Program-made: the position numbers and the translations under genes
Assembly (NCBI GenBank): GCA_900540895.1
Contig: UQHV01000001.1
Span: 62,001-126,000 of the forward strand
Direction of reading: 5' to 3'
Source: an uncultured Collinsella sp.
Lineage (GTDB): Bacteria > Actinomycetota > Coriobacteriia > Coriobacteriales > Coriobacteriaceae
DNA length: 64,000 bases
Shown here: piece after piece, positions 8,420 to 17,294 of the stretch
Layout: each line of letters begins with the position of its first letter
How positions within the stretch are numbered: the stretch's first letter is position 1
Notes under the pieces: model-generated
Told to the model about the DNA's origin: nothing
What the model saw: the letters and a program-made list of their open reading frames with translations, nothing else
The model's database searches: none

Positions 8420-8818
8420 ATGAACCTTACAGACCCGATCGCAGATATGCTTACGCGCATCCGTAACGCTAACTCTGTGAACAAGGCCACGGTCTCCATG
8501 CCGAGCAGCAAGAAGCTCGTCGAGATCGCTCGTGTTCTGCACGAGGAGGGCTACATCGAGGGCTACGATGTCGAGGACACCGTTCCCCAGAAGACTCTGC
8601 ACATCACGCTTAAGTATGGTCCCAAGAAGGCTAAGGTCATCAACGGCATCCGCCGCATTTCCAAGCCGGGCCTGCGTAAGTACACCGGCGTTGCCGACAT
8701 GCCCCGCGTCCGCGGTGGCCTTGGTACCGCCATTATTTCCACCAGCCATGGCGTCATGACCGACCGCGATGCTCGCAAGCACAACGTCGGCGGCGAGATC
8801 ATCGCTTACGTCTGGTAA
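8420..8818 (+). CDS. rpsH: 30S ribosomal protein S8
   Basis: A 132-residue S8 that binds the central domain of 16S rRNA. It begins MNLTDPIADMLTRIRNAN and ends with the conserved ISTSHGVMTDRDAR and GGEIIAYVW segments. GAAGGAG precedes the start. In many bacteria S8 represses the spc operon by binding mRNA near rplE. The split leader here could have changed that control, which is inference. Confidence 0.97.
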   Translation: MNLTDPIADMLTRIRNANSVNKATVSMPSSKKLVEIARVLHEEGYIEGYDVEDTVPQKTLHITLKYGPKKAKVINGIRRISKPGLRKYTGVADMPRVRGGLGTAIISTSHGVMTDRDARKHNVGGEIIAYVW

Positions 8819-8851
8819 TTCGCTCGGTAGGTAGAAGGAAAGGAGATCACC

Positions 8852-9388
8852 GTGTCTCGTATCGGTAATAAGCCTGTCCAGATTCCCGCCGGAGTCGAAG
8901 TGGCAGTCAACGGCAACAACGTTGTCGTCAAGGGCCCCAAGGGCCAGCTCGAGCTCGATGTCTTTGAGAAGCTCGCTATCAACGTCGAGGACAACGTCCT
9001 CACCGTTTCCCGTCCCGACGACGAGCGTGAGACCCGTGCCCGCCACGGCCTCACCCGCGCCCTCATCCACAACATGGTTGTTGGCGTTTCCGAGGGCTTC
9101 GAGAAGAAGCTCGAGCTCGCCGGCGTCGGTTACCGCGTGCAGCAGAAGGGCAAGAACCTCGAGTTCTCCCTGGGCTTCTCGCACCCCGTGATCGTCGAGG
9201 CTCCCGAGGGCATCACCTTCGAGGTTCCCGACAACACCCACGTGAACGTCAAGGGTATCAACAAGCAGCAGGTCGGTCAGATTGCCGCTGAGATCCGCGG
9301 CCATCGTCCTCCCGAGCCTTACAAGGGCAAGGGTATCCACTACGTTGGCGAGCACATCCGCCGCAAGCTGGGTAAGGCCGCCAAGTAG
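8852..9388 (+). CDS. rplF: 50S ribosomal protein L6
   Basis: A 178-residue L6 with two L6 folds, located near the factor-binding site of the large subunit. MSRIGNKPVQIPAGV at the start and the C-terminal RPPEPYKGKGIHYVGE (about residues 151-166) are diagnostic. The start is GTG with an AAGGAG site 10 bases upstream. It sits in the expected spc order. Confidence 0.97.
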   Translation: MSRIGNKPVQIPAGVEVAVNGNNVVVKGPKGQLELDVFEKLAINVEDNVLTVSRPDDERETRARHGLTRALIHNMVVGVSEGFEKKLELAGVGYRVQQKGKNLEFSLGFSHPVIVEAPEGITFEVPDNTHVNVKGINKQQVGQIAAEIRGHRPPEPYKGKGIHYVGEHIRRKLGKAAK

Positions 9389-9463
9389 TCGTAACCGACT
9401 CACTCGCATAAGACCAGCACCCCGTCAGGTGCTGGCAAGATCAACCTTTTTAGGAGTTTACGT

Positions 9464-9832
9464 ATGAACAAGCATAAGGCGAAGCTGGAAGGCCTCAAGC
9501 GTCGTCAGCGTCGTGTTCGCGGCAAGGTCTCGGGTACCGCCGAGCGTCCGCGTCTTCGCGTGACCCGTACTAACGCCAACATCTATGCCCAGATCATCGA
9601 CGACAGTAAGGGCTCCAGCCTGACGCTCGTCTCTGCCTCGACCCTCGAGGCCGAGTTCAAGGGCACCCACACCTCGAACAAGGAGGCTGCGGAGAAGGTC
9701 GGTCAGCTCGTTGGCAAGCGCGCCATCGAGGCCGGCATCACCAAGGTCGCCTTCGATCGTGGTGGCCGTATCTACCATGGCCGCGTCAAGGCCCTCGCCG
9801 ACGGTGCTCGTGCCGCCGGTCTCGAGTTCTAG
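9464..9832 (+). CDS. rplR: 50S ribosomal protein L18
   Basis: A 122-residue L18, a 5S rRNA-binding protein of the central protuberance. The basic N-terminus, RPRLRVTRTNANIYAQIIDD (about residues 28-47) and FDRGGRIYHGRVKALADGAR near the end are L18 hallmarks. TAGGAG precedes the ATG. rpsE follows after 14 bases. Confidence 0.97.
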   Translation: MNKHKAKLEGLKRRQRRVRGKVSGTAERPRLRVTRTNANIYAQIIDDSKGSSLTLVSASTLEAEFKGTHTSNKEAAEKVGQLVGKRAIEAGITKVAFDRGGRIYHGRVKALADGARAAGLEF

Positions 9833-9846
9833 GAGGTATGTAGCAC

Positions 9847-10371
9847 ATGGCTCGTAATCAGAAGCAGCAGCGCGAGGCCTCCGAGTTCGAGGAGCGCGTC
9901 GTTTACATCAACCGCGTGTCGAAGACCGTCAAGGGTGGTCGTCGCATGAGCCTCGTCGCTCTCGTCGTCGTTGGCGACGGCAAGGGCAACGTCGGCGTTG
10001 GCATGGGCAAGTCCGCTGAGGTGCCCATGGCCATCTCCAAGGCATCTCTCGATGCCAAGAAGAACATGTTCCACGTGCCGGTGACCGAGCAGGGCACCAT
10101 CCCGCACGAGGTTCTCGGCCACTTTGGTGCCGGCCGCATCATCATCAAGCCCGCTGTCGAGGGTACCGGCGTTATCGCCGGCGGCGCTGTGCGTCCCCTC
10201 TTTGAGCTTGCTGGCATCAAGAACGTCCTGTCCAAGTCCCTCGGTACCGACAACGGCCTCAACATCATCAAGGCTGCCGTCGAGGGCCTCAAGGAGCTCT
10301 CCAGCCCTGAGGACGTCGCGGCTCGCCGTGGCCTGACGGTCTCCGAGATGTTCGTCGGTAAGGAGAACTAA
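9847..10371 (+). CDS. rpsE: 30S ribosomal protein S5
   Basis: A 174-residue S5, which affects decoding accuracy. EERVVYINRVSKTVKGGRR (about residues 17-35) starts the double-stranded RNA-binding-like domain. VGDGKGNVGVGMGKSAEVP and the C-terminal NIIKAAVEGL follow. It is followed 2 bases later by rpmD, so the two are probably translationally coupled. Confidence 0.97.
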   Translation: MARNQKQQREASEFEERVVYINRVSKTVKGGRRMSLVALVVVGDGKGNVGVGMGKSAEVPMAISKASLDAKKNMFHVPVTEQGTIPHEVLGHFGAGRIIIKPAVEGTGVIAGGAVRPLFELAGIKNVLSKSLGTDNGLNIIKAAVEGLKELSSPEDVAARRGLTVSEMFVGKEN

Positions 10372-10373
10372 GC

Positions 10374-10556
10374 ATGGCTGACACCATCAAGATCAAGCAG
10401 GTCCGCAGCACCAACGGTTGCAAGCAGGACCAGGTCCGTACTGTCCGTGCCCTCGGTCTCCACAGGATCCGCGAGGTTCGCGAGATTGCTGACAACGAGT
10501 CCGTCCGCGGCATGATCTTCAAGGTCAAGCACCTTGTCGAGATTGTAGAGGAGTAG
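10374..10556 (+). CDS. rpmD: 50S ribosomal protein L30
   Basis: A 60-residue L30. IKIKQVRSTNGCKQDQVRTV and LGLHRIREVREIADN match the small L30 fold. The ATG is 2 bases after the rpsE stop and the stop is 3 bases before rplO, in the usual spc order. Confidence 0.96.
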   Translation: MADTIKIKQVRSTNGCKQDQVRTVRALGLHRIREVREIADNESVRGMIFKVKHLVEIVEE

Positions 10557-10559
10557 CAA

Positions 10560-11009
10560 ATGCAGCTTCACGATCTTACTCCCGCGCCCGGTTCCACCAA
10601 GAACCGCAAGCGCGTCGGCCGTGGCAATTCTTCGGGTCACGGCACCACTTCTGGCCGCGGCCAGAAGGGCCAGGGTTCCCGCTCTGGCGGCACCAAGGGT
10701 GCCGGCTTCGAGGGTGGCCAGACTCCGCTGGCTATGCGCCTGCCCAAGCTTCCGGGCTTCCGCAACCCCCGTCGTATCGAGTACACCGCCGTTAACGTTG
10801 AGCGTCTCGAGCGTAAGTTCGAGGACGGCGCTGTGATCGACGGTGCCGCTCTTAAGGCCGCTCGCATCACCAAGAGCGAGTTCGAGCCCGTCAAGGTGCT
10901 CGGCAATGGTGAGCTCACCAAGAAGTTCACGGTCAAGGTCGACAAGGTCAGCGCTTCTGCGCAGGCCAAGATCGAGGCCGCCGGCGGAAAGGTCGAGCTG
11001 CCGTGCTAA
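10560..11009 (+). CDS. rplO: 50S ribosomal protein L15
   Basis: A 149-residue L15. MQLHDLTPAPGSTKNRKRVG and the glycine/arginine-rich GHGTTSGRGQKGQGSRSG segment are typical, followed by the conserved LPKLPGFRNP. The last codons overlap the GTG start of secY by 7 bases, which indicates translational coupling. Confidence 0.97.
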   Translation: MQLHDLTPAPGSTKNRKRVGRGNSSGHGTTSGRGQKGQGSRSGGTKGAGFEGGQTPLAMRLPKLPGFRNPRRIEYTAVNVERLERKFEDGAVIDGAALKAARITKSEFEPVKVLGNGELTKKFTVKVDKVSASAQAKIEAAGGKVELPC

Positions 11010-12289
11010 ATGGTCTTAAGAATGCTTTCCGCATCAAAGAATTGCGCGAAAAGATTCTTTTTACCATAGCTATGCTCGTCGTGTACCGCATTGGTGCGCA
11101 CGTTCCTGTGCCCGGCATTCCCTTCCAGAGGATGCTGGGCCTTTTCTCGACCGATAACAATTCGGTCGCCGCAGGTGCTATGGCCCTCCTGAATCTTTTC
11201 TCTGGCGGCGCGTTGAGCTATGTGTCGGTGTTTTCGCTGGGCATCATGCCTTACATCACCAGCTCGATCATCCTCCAGATGCTCCAGGCCGTCGTGCCTT
11301 CCCTGCATGAGCTTACCCGCGAGGGCGAGGTCGGTCAGACCAAGATTACGCAGTATTCGCGTTACCTCACCCTGGCTCTGGCAATCCTCAACTCCGTGGG
11401 TTACCTCTTCCTCTTTAAGAGCTTCGGCATCAGCTTCAATGGCGCCGGCGCTCCCGAGATCATCTTCGACCTCATGATCGTCGGTACGCTCACCGCGGGC
11501 GCCATGCTGATCATGTGGATTGGTGAGCTCATCACCCAGCGCGGTATCGGCAATGGCATGTCGCTGATCATCTTCGCGAACATCATGGCCGGTCTGCCGC
11601 AGGCTATCTTCTCCAGCACCGAGGGCAATGCCGGTGGCATCATCACCATGGTGATCATCTGCGCCATCATCCTGCTGGTTATCCCGCTGATTGTTTTCCT
11701 TGAGCGCGGCCAGCGCCGCATCCCGGTCTCCTACGCTAAGCGCGTCGTGGGCCGTCGCATGATGGGTGGCCAGACCACCTACCTGCCCATCAAGGTCAAC
11801 ACCGCGGGTGTCGTGCCGATCATCTTCGCTTCGGCGCTGCTGTACTTCCCGGCTCAGATTGCCGTGTTCTTCCCCGGCATCGGCTGGATTCAGGCAGTTG
11901 CCTCCGCGCTTTCGACCGGTTGGCTCAACTGGGTGCTTAACGTTGTCCTCATCGTGTTCTTCGCGTACTTCTACACCTCCATGGTGTTCAACCCCGATGA
12001 CACGGCCGATAACCTTAAGAAGCAGGGCGGCTTTATTCCGGGCGTGCGTCCGGGTAGGGCTACCGCGGCCTACATCAAGAACGCGCTCAACAAGATCACG
12101 CTTCCCAGCGCTGTCTTTTTGGCGCTCATCGCCATCGTGCCTTCGATCATTTTCTCCTTCACGGGTAACCATCTGATCCAGGCATTTGGCGGCACGTCCA
12201 TCCTCATCATGGTCGGCGTCGTGCTCGACACGGTCGATAAGCTCGAAGGCCAGATCAAGATGTATGATTACGATGGATTCTTTAAATAG
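11003..12289 (+). CDS. secY: preprotein translocase channel SecY
   Basis: A 428-residue, ten-helix membrane protein that forms the Sec export channel with SecE and SecG, driven by SecA (encoded at 39701). RIGAHVPVPGIPF near residue 30, GIMPYITSSIILQ near residue 80 and VVGRRMMGGQTTYLPIKVN near residue 249 are SecY signatures. The GTG start overlaps the end of rplO. adk starts 18 bases after the stop. Confidence 0.97.
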   Translation: MLNGLKNAFRIKELREKILFTIAMLVVYRIGAHVPVPGIPFQRMLGLFSTDNNSVAAGAMALLNLFSGGALSYVSVFSLGIMPYITSSIILQMLQAVVPSLHELTREGEVGQTKITQYSRYLTLALAILNSVGYLFLFKSFGISFNGAGAPEIIFDLMIVGTLTAGAMLIMWIGELITQRGIGNGMSLIIFANIMAGLPQAIFSSTEGNAGGIITMVIICAIILLVIPLIVFLERGQRRIPVSYAKRVVGRRMMGGQTTYLPIKVNTAGVVPIIFASALLYFPAQIAVFFPGIGWIQAVASALSTGWLNWVLNVVLIVFFAYFYTSMVFNPDDTADNLKKQGGFIPGVRPGRATAAYIKNALNKITLPSAVFLALIAIVPSIIFSFTGNHLIQAFGGTSILIMVGVVLDTVDKLEGQIKMYDYDGFFK

Positions 12290-12307
12290 GCTAGAGGAGG
12301 ATTGCTC

Positions 12308-12934
12308 ATGAACCTCGTATTGCTCGGAGCTCCGGGTGCCGGTAAGGGCACCGTCGCACAGGAGCTCGTCGCCGAGTTTGGCGTCGCCCACATTTCCACG
12401 GGCGACCTGCTGCGTGCTGCCGTCAAGGGTGGCACCGAGCTTGGTATTCAGGCTAAGAAGTACATGGACGCTGGCGAGCTCGTTCCCGACCAGCTCGTAA
12501 TCGACCTTGTCAAGGAGCGCCTTGCCGCCGATGATGCCCAGCAGGGCTTCATCCTCGACGGCTTCCCGCGCAACACCGCCCAGGCTGTGACGCTCGATTC
12601 CGAGCTCTCCGCCATGGGTCGCGAGATCGACTGCGCCCTTCTGGTCGACGTGGCCCCCGAGGTCATTATCGATCGTCTGTCTTCGCGTCGCACCTGCCGA
12701 GCCTGCGGTTACACCGGCACCGCTGCCGATGCTACCTGCCCCAAGTGCGCCGGCGAGATGTATCAGCGCGACGACGACAAGCCCGAGACCATCAAGAACC
12801 GTCTCGACGTCTACGAGAAGTCCACGAGCCCGCTCGTCGACTACTATCGTGGTCAGGGTCTGCTCAAGTCGGTCAACGGTGACCAGGCTCGCGAGACCGT
12901 GTACGGGGATGTCAAAGAGGCTCTCGGTCTATGA
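12308..12934 (+). CDS. adk: adenylate kinase, zinc-lid type
   Basis: A 208-residue long-form adenylate kinase interconverting AMP, ADP and ATP. LLGAPGAGKGTVAQEL (about residues 5-20) is the P-loop, ISTGDLLRAA binds AMP, and LDGFPRN follows. The LID contains CRAC and CPKC, a four-cysteine zinc site. The ATG at 12308 has GAGGAGG upstream and is preferred to a TTG two codons earlier. Its stop overlaps the map start by 4 bases (ATGA). Confidence 0.96.
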   Translation: MNLVLLGAPGAGKGTVAQELVAEFGVAHISTGDLLRAAVKGGTELGIQAKKYMDAGELVPDQLVIDLVKERLAADDAQQGFILDGFPRNTAQAVTLDSELSAMGREIDCALLVDVAPEVIIDRLSSRRTCRACGYTGTAADATCPKCAGEMYQRDDDKPETIKNRLDVYEKSTSPLVDYYRGQGLLKSVNGDQARETVYGDVKEALGL

Positions 12935-13719
12935 TCAAGATTAAGTCTGCAACGCAAATCGAGCAGATGAAGAAGGCAGGAGCGCTATCTAAGATGGCGC
13001 TCCGCCACGTTGGAGCCATGGTGCGCCCCGGCGTTTCGACTTTTGAGCTCGATCAGCTCGCGGAGCAGATTATCCGCATGCATGGCGGCACCCCGGCCTT
13101 TAAGGGCTACGGCGGATTCCCGGGGACCATATGCGCATCGATCAACGATGCCGTGGTCCACGGTATTCCCAACCCCGACATGATCCTGCGCGATGGCGAT
13201 ATCATCTCCATCGATACGGGAGCCGTTGTCGACGGTTGGGTCGGCGATAACGCTTGGACGTTTTTCGTCGGCACCCCCACGCCCGAAGCCAAGGCTTTGT
13301 GTGAGGTCACGCGTGATTGCCTTAAGGCTGCCATCGGGCAGGCTGTTCCCGGTAACCATATCGGGGACGTCGGTTATGCCGTTCAGTCCCTCGCCGAGTC
13401 TCACGGTTACGGCGTGCTTCGTGATTATGTGGGCCATGGCATTGGCCGCGTGATGCACGAGGACCCCAATGTTCCTAACTACGGAAAGAAGGGGAGGGGC
13501 GTTCGCCTCCAGGCCGGCATGGTCATTGCCATCGAGCCGATGGTTACGATGGGTTCCAACCATGTGAGCACGGGTTCCGACGGTTGGATCGTCACGACCA
13601 ACGACCACCTGCCCGCCGCGCACTACGAGAACACCGTCGCCATCACCAATGACGGTCCGGTGATTCTCACCACGGATGCGCAAGGTGCTTGGTGTTCGCT
13701 CCAAGGCGGAGAAATGTAA
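12931..13719 (+). CDS. map: methionine aminopeptidase, type I
   Basis: A 262-residue enzyme that removes the initiator methionine. Metal ligands are visible in SIDTGAVVDGWVGDNAWT (two aspartates), GHGIGRVMHEDP (histidine) and AIEPMVTMGS (glutamate). Length and the lack of an SH3-like or zinc-finger N-terminus indicate type Ia. It is coupled to adk by a 4-base overlap, as in many alpha/spc operons. Confidence 0.96.
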   Translation: MIKIKSATQIEQMKKAGALSKMALRHVGAMVRPGVSTFELDQLAEQIIRMHGGTPAFKGYGGFPGTICASINDAVVHGIPNPDMILRDGDIISIDTGAVVDGWVGDNAWTFFVGTPTPEAKALCEVTRDCLKAAIGQAVPGNHIGDVGYAVQSLAESHGYGVLRDYVGHGIGRVMHEDPNVPNYGKKGRGVRLQAGMVIAIEPMVTMGSNHVSTGSDGWIVTTNDHLPAAHYENTVAITNDGPVILTTDAQGAWCSLQGGEM

Positions 13720-13755
13720 CAAGTTCCACTTAGTTGTGGAGCCATTACGAAGTTA

Positions 13756-13784
13756 TTACGATGCGTGCATACGTGTTGTAGAAT
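13756..13784 (+). promoter_or_regulatory. candidate promoter before infA
   Basis: TTACGA (13756-13761) and TAGAAT (13779-13784) are 17 bases apart in the map-infA gap. It could give independent transcription of infA and the alpha operon. The -35 box is a poor match. Confidence 0.35.
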
Positions 13785-13823
13785 ACTCAATCGCTGTCGT
13801 TTTCTAGAGAAAGATGATTGCTT

Positions 13824-14042
13824 GTGAAGAAGGAAGACGCAATTGAGCTCGAGGGTACGGTAAAGGAACCGTTGCCCAACGCCATGTTTAAGGTCGAGCT
13901 CGAGAACGGTCATTCGGTTCTGTGCAACATTTCTGGCAAGATCCGAATGAATTACATCCGTATTCTCCCCGGTGACAGGGTTGTCGTGGAGCTTTCCCCG
14001 TACGACCTGACCCGCGGCCGCATCACCTATCGCTACAAATAG
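13824..14042 (+). CDS. infA: translation initiation factor IF-1
   Basis: A 72-residue OB-fold factor that occupies the 30S A site during initiation. KKEDAIELEGTVKEPLPNAM and the C-terminal PYDLTRGRITYRYK are diagnostic. The GTG at 13824 gives the standard 72-residue length. A TTG two codons upstream is the alternative start. rpmJ follows after 150 bases. Confidence 0.95.
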   Translation: MKKEDAIELEGTVKEPLPNAMFKVELENGHSVLCNISGKIRMNYIRILPGDRVVVELSPYDLTRGRITYRYK

Positions 14043-14192
14043 CGGCACGCATACACGCACTCCATTTCCGGCTGCAGGCTTAGCTCAACCTACGGTCGGA
14101 TTGTGTGTGAAGACCAGCCATAGTTTTAAACGCCTGCGGCTGGGCGAGTAGATAGTAGGGAAGTAGTTTGAGCGCTACCGAAAGGAAGAACG

Positions 14193-14306
14193 ATGAAGGT
14201 ACGTCCTTCGGTCAAGAAGATGTGCGATAAGTGCAAAATCATTAGGCGCCATGGCAAGGTCCTCGTCATTTGCGAGAACCCCCGTCATAAGCAGCGTCAG
14301 GGTTAA
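14193..14306 (+). CDS. rpmJ: 50S ribosomal protein L36
   Basis: A 37-residue L36. MKVRPSVKKMCDKCKIIRRH and VICENPRHKQRQG keep the CxxC...C...H zinc site. GGAAG precedes the ATG. Its place between infA and rpsM is the canonical order. Confidence 0.96.
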   Translation: MKVRPSVKKMCDKCKIIRRHGKVLVICENPRHKQRQG

Positions 14307-14320
14307 GAGAGGAGACTACG

Positions 14321-14695
14321 TTGGCCCGTATTAATGGTGTCGACCTCCCGCGTGAGAAGCGCGTTGAGATCGGTCTGACCTACATTTACGGCATCGGCCG
14401 CACCACTGCGACGAAGATTTGCGTCGAGTGCAACGTTAACGTGGATACGCGCGTTAAGGACCTCACCGAGGATGAGGTTAACGCCATCCGCGATTATATC
14501 GACAAGAACCAGATCATGGTTGAGGGCGACCTCCGCCGTGAGCGCAACCAGAACGTCAAGCGCCTTATGGACATCGGCTGCAACCGCGGCCTTCGTCACC
14601 GCAAGGGCCTCCCGGTCCGCGGCCAGCGCACCCACACTAACGCTCGTACCCGCAAGGGCCCGAAGCGTCAGATCGGTGCTAAGAAGAAGAAATAA
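14321..14695 (+). CDS. rpsM: 30S ribosomal protein S13
   Basis: A 124-residue S13 of the 30S head. ARINGVDLPREKRVEIGLTY begins the protein, and GLPVRGQRTHTNARTRKGP (about residues 98-116) is the conserved basic tail. The start is TTG, with GAGAGGAG upstream. Confidence 0.96.
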   Translation: MARINGVDLPREKRVEIGLTYIYGIGRTTATKICVECNVNVDTRVKDLTEDEVNAIRDYIDKNQIMVEGDLRRERNQNVKRLMDIGCNRGLRHRKGLPVRGQRTHTNARTRKGPKRQIGAKKKK

Positions 14696-14709
14696 GGAGC
14701 GCTAGATAG

Positions 14710-15114
14710 ATGGCTACTGCTAAGAAGAACGTTCGCGCTGCCCGTCTGAAGCGCGCGGACCGTAAGAACATTTCCGTGGGCCAGGCTCACATCCGTTCTA
14801 CGTTCAACAACACGATCGTTTCGATCACCGATCCCCAGGGCAACGTCATTTCCTGGAAGTCGGCTGGCCAGGTGGGCTTCAAGGGCTCCCGTAAGTCCAC
14901 GCCGTTCGCTGCCCAGATGGCTGCCGAGGCTGCTGCCAAGCAGGCCATGGAGCACGGCATGAAGAAGGTTTCCGTCTTCGTCAAGGGCCCCGGCTCCGGT
15001 CGTGAGACCGCCATCCGCTCCCTCCAGGCTGCTGGCCTCGAGGTCTCGAGCATCCAGGACAAGACCCCCATCCCGCACAACGGCTGCCGCCCCAAGAAGC
15101 GTCGCCGCGTGTAA
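14710..15114 (+). CDS. rpsK: 30S ribosomal protein S11
   Basis: A 134-residue S11 of the 30S platform. AHIRSTFNNTIVSITDPQGN (about residues 27-46), the GFKGSRKSTPFAAQ stretch and the C-terminal DKTPIPHNGCRPKKRRRV are diagnostic. The basic tail is usual for the family. Confidence 0.97.
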   Translation: MATAKKNVRAARLKRADRKNISVGQAHIRSTFNNTIVSITDPQGNVISWKSAGQVGFKGSRKSTPFAAQMAAEAAAKQAMEHGMKKVSVFVKGPGSGRETAIRSLQAAGLEVSSIQDKTPIPHNGCRPKKRRRV

Positions 15115-15133
15115 CTGAAAGGATCGTATCAAT

Positions 15134-15730
15134 ATGGCAATCGACAGGACTCCTGTTCTTAAGCGCTGCCGTCAGCTCGGGATCGATCCCGCTGAGCTCG
15201 GTTACAGCAGCAAGAAGGAATCTATCCGTCAGCCCAAGCGCCGTCGCAAGGAATCTGAGTACGGCATGCAGCTGCGTGAGAAGCAGAAGGTCAAGTTCAT
15301 CTATGGCGTTCTGGAGAAGCAGTTCCACGGCTACTTCAACAAGGCCCGTAAGATGAACGGCGTCACCGGTGAGAACCTCATGATCATCCTTGAGTCTCGC
15401 CTCGACAACGTCGTCTTCCGTCTTGGCTTCGCCCGCACCCGCAAAGAGGCTCGTCAGTCCGTCCGTCACGGTCACTTCACCGTGAACGGCAAGCGCGTGG
15501 ACATCCCGTCCTACCGCGTCAAGGCCGGCGACGTCGTCGCTGTCGGCGAGAAGTTCCGTGACCTCCTCCCCATCAAGGAGGCCTTGATTTCCTCCGAGCG
15601 CTTTGAGGTCCCTGGCTGGCTCGAGGTCGATATCGAGAAGCTGTCTGGTAACGTGCTCGCTCTGCCGACGCGTGAGCAGATCAGCGGTGATATCAACGAG
15701 CAGCTCATCGTCGAGCTCTACTCTAAGTAG
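15134..15730 (+). CDS. rpsD: 30S ribosomal protein S4
   Basis: A 198-residue S4, a primary 16S-binding protein with an S4 RNA-binding domain. RLDNVVFRLGFARTRKEARQ (about residues 88-107) and VRHGHFTVNGKRVDIPSYRV mark that domain. In many bacteria S4 represses the alpha operon by binding its mRNA. No N-terminal zinc cluster is seen. Confidence 0.96.
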   Translation: MAIDRTPVLKRCRQLGIDPAELGYSSKKESIRQPKRRRKESEYGMQLREKQKVKFIYGVLEKQFHGYFNKARKMNGVTGENLMIILESRLDNVVFRLGFARTRKEARQSVRHGHFTVNGKRVDIPSYRVKAGDVVAVGEKFRDLLPIKEALISSERFEVPGWLEVDIEKLSGNVLALPTREQISGDINEQLIVELYSK

Positions 15731-15762
15731 TCCATCCGGGCTGCTGAGGCTGGAGGTAATAC

Positions 15763-16704
15763 ATGTCAGAATTCATTAGGCCTCAGGTTCAGGTCGAAGA
15801 GATCAACGAGACGTCTGCTCGTGTCTCCGTCGAGCCGCTCGAGCGTGGTTACGGCGATACGCTGGGTAACTCCCTTCGTCGCGTTCTTCTGTCCTCGCTC
15901 GAGGGTGCCGCCGTCGAGGCCATTCAGATCGATGGTGCGCAGCACGAGTTCATGACCATCCCTAACATGGTCGAGGATGTCACCGATATCGTCCTGAATG
16001 TCAAGGGTCTTGTCTTCAGGGCTCTCGGCACGACCGACGAGGCAACCGCCACCATCTCGGTTGACGGCCCTTGCGAGGTCACCGGTGCGGACTTCTTTAT
16101 TCCGTCCGAGTTTGAGCTGGTCAACCCCGAGCAGCACATTGCTACGCTCACCGAGGGCGGCCATCTCACCATGAGCATGCGCATCGGCTATGGCCGCGGC
16201 TATGTTTCTGGCGAGGCCAACAAGCGCGACAACGATCCCATCGGTGTGATCCACGTCGACTCGCTGTACTCGCCGGTTTCCCGTTGCGCCAAGCTCGTTG
16301 AGGCTTGCCGTGTCGGCCAGCACACCGACTACGACCGCCTTGTCCTCGAGATCGAGACCAACGGCTCCATCGCCCCGCGCGACGCCGTGGTCCAGGCTGC
16401 CAATATCATCAACCAGCATATGGCCGCCTTTATGAACCTTGCCGAGACCCCCGAGGTCGAGGAGGAGGCTTCGATCTTCGCTCCCGAGGTTACCAACGAC
16501 AACGCCGAGCTGGACAAGCAGATCGAGGATCTGGACCTTTCCGTCCGTTCCTACAACTGCCTTAAGCGCGCCAGCATTCACTCGGTCCGTCAGCTCGTTG
16601 AGTTCTCGGAGAACGATCTGCTCAACATCCGTAACTTCGGTGTTAAGTCGATCGAGGAAGTGAAGGACAAGCTTGAGTCCATGGGCCTGAGCCTGAAGGC
16701 TTAA
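15763..16704 (+). CDS. rpoA: RNA polymerase alpha subunit
   Basis: A 313-residue alpha subunit. The N-terminal dimerisation domain includes PLERGYGDTLGNSLRRVLLS (about residues 26-45). An acidic linker near residues 225-240 leads to the C-terminal DNA-binding domain, with LSVRSYNCLKRASIHSVRQL and NFGVKSIEEVKDKLESMGLS. GGAGGT precedes the ATG. Confidence 0.97.
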   Translation: MSEFIRPQVQVEEINETSARVSVEPLERGYGDTLGNSLRRVLLSSLEGAAVEAIQIDGAQHEFMTIPNMVEDVTDIVLNVKGLVFRALGTTDEATATISVDGPCEVTGADFFIPSEFELVNPEQHIATLTEGGHLTMSMRIGYGRGYVSGEANKRDNDPIGVIHVDSLYSPVSRCAKLVEACRVGQHTDYDRLVLEIETNGSIAPRDAVVQAANIINQHMAAFMNLAETPEVEEEASIFAPEVTNDNAELDKQIEDLDLSVRSYNCLKRASIHSVRQLVEFSENDLLNIRNFGVKSIEEVKDKLESMGLSLKA

Positions 16705-16734
16705 TGCTTCGCATATTTGAGGAGAAACTAGACC

Positions 16735-17202
16735 ATGCGTCACAACGTTAAGAAGGGCCTGAAGCTCGGCACCGATGCGAGCCACACCAAGGCCATGAAG
16801 AAGAGCCTTGCTAAGGCCCTCTTCGAGAACGACCGCATCAAGACCACCGAGACCCGCGCTAAGGCGCTGCGTTCGGTCGTCGATCCGATCATCACCTGGG
16901 CCAAGAAGGGCGACCTGCACTCTCGTCGTCTGGCTATCGCCAAGCTCGGCGATAAGCAGCTCGTTGCCGAGATCTTCGACAAGGCTGCTCAGGGCATGTG
17001 GCAGGACCGCAACGGCGGTTACACCCGCATCATGAAGCTCGGTAACCGTAAGGGCGACAATGCTCCCATCGTTATCATGGAGCTCGTCACCGAGCCTTGC
17101 ACGCCTAAGGCCAAGAAGGCTGCTCCGGCCCCCAAGAAGGCCGCTGCTCCCAAGAAGGTCGAGGCTGTCGAGGAGGCTCCTGCTGAGGAGACCGCTGAGT
17201 AG
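16735..17202 (+). CDS. rplQ: 50S ribosomal protein L17 with C-terminal extension
   Basis: A 155-residue L17. The conserved part (about residues 1-118) has LGTDASHTKAMKKSLAKALF and RNGGYTRIMKLGNRKGD. A roughly 36-residue tail rich in Ala, Lys, Pro and Glu follows (from CTPKAKKAAPAP). A similar tail is seen on L31 in this window. It is the last gene of the alpha operon, followed by a strong terminator. Confidence 0.95.
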   Translation: MRHNVKKGLKLGTDASHTKAMKKSLAKALFENDRIKTTETRAKALRSVVDPIITWAKKGDLHSRRLAIAKLGDKQLVAEIFDKAAQGMWQDRNGGYTRIMKLGNRKGDNAPIVIMELVTEPCTPKAKKAAPAPKKAAAPKKVEAVEEAPAEETAE

Positions 17203-17228
17203 ACATTCCGTCTGCATAGGCTATATTC

Positions 17229-17259
17229 GAGGGGTACGTTCGCGTACCCCTCTTTTTTT
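17229..17259 (+). terminator. Rho-independent terminator after rplQ
   Basis: A perfect 9-base stem, GAGGGGTAC (17229-17237) with GTACCCCTC (17244-17252), is followed by seven Ts. It ends the alpha operon. Confidence 0.92.
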
Positions 17260-17294
17260 GTCGCGATACCGTTGATTGTTTGTTGGGAGCGCCC

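Noticed and set aside
15766..17217. Long open frame antisense to rpoA and rplQ
   Set aside because: Both genes on the plus strand are certain, and the antisense translation has no domain character.
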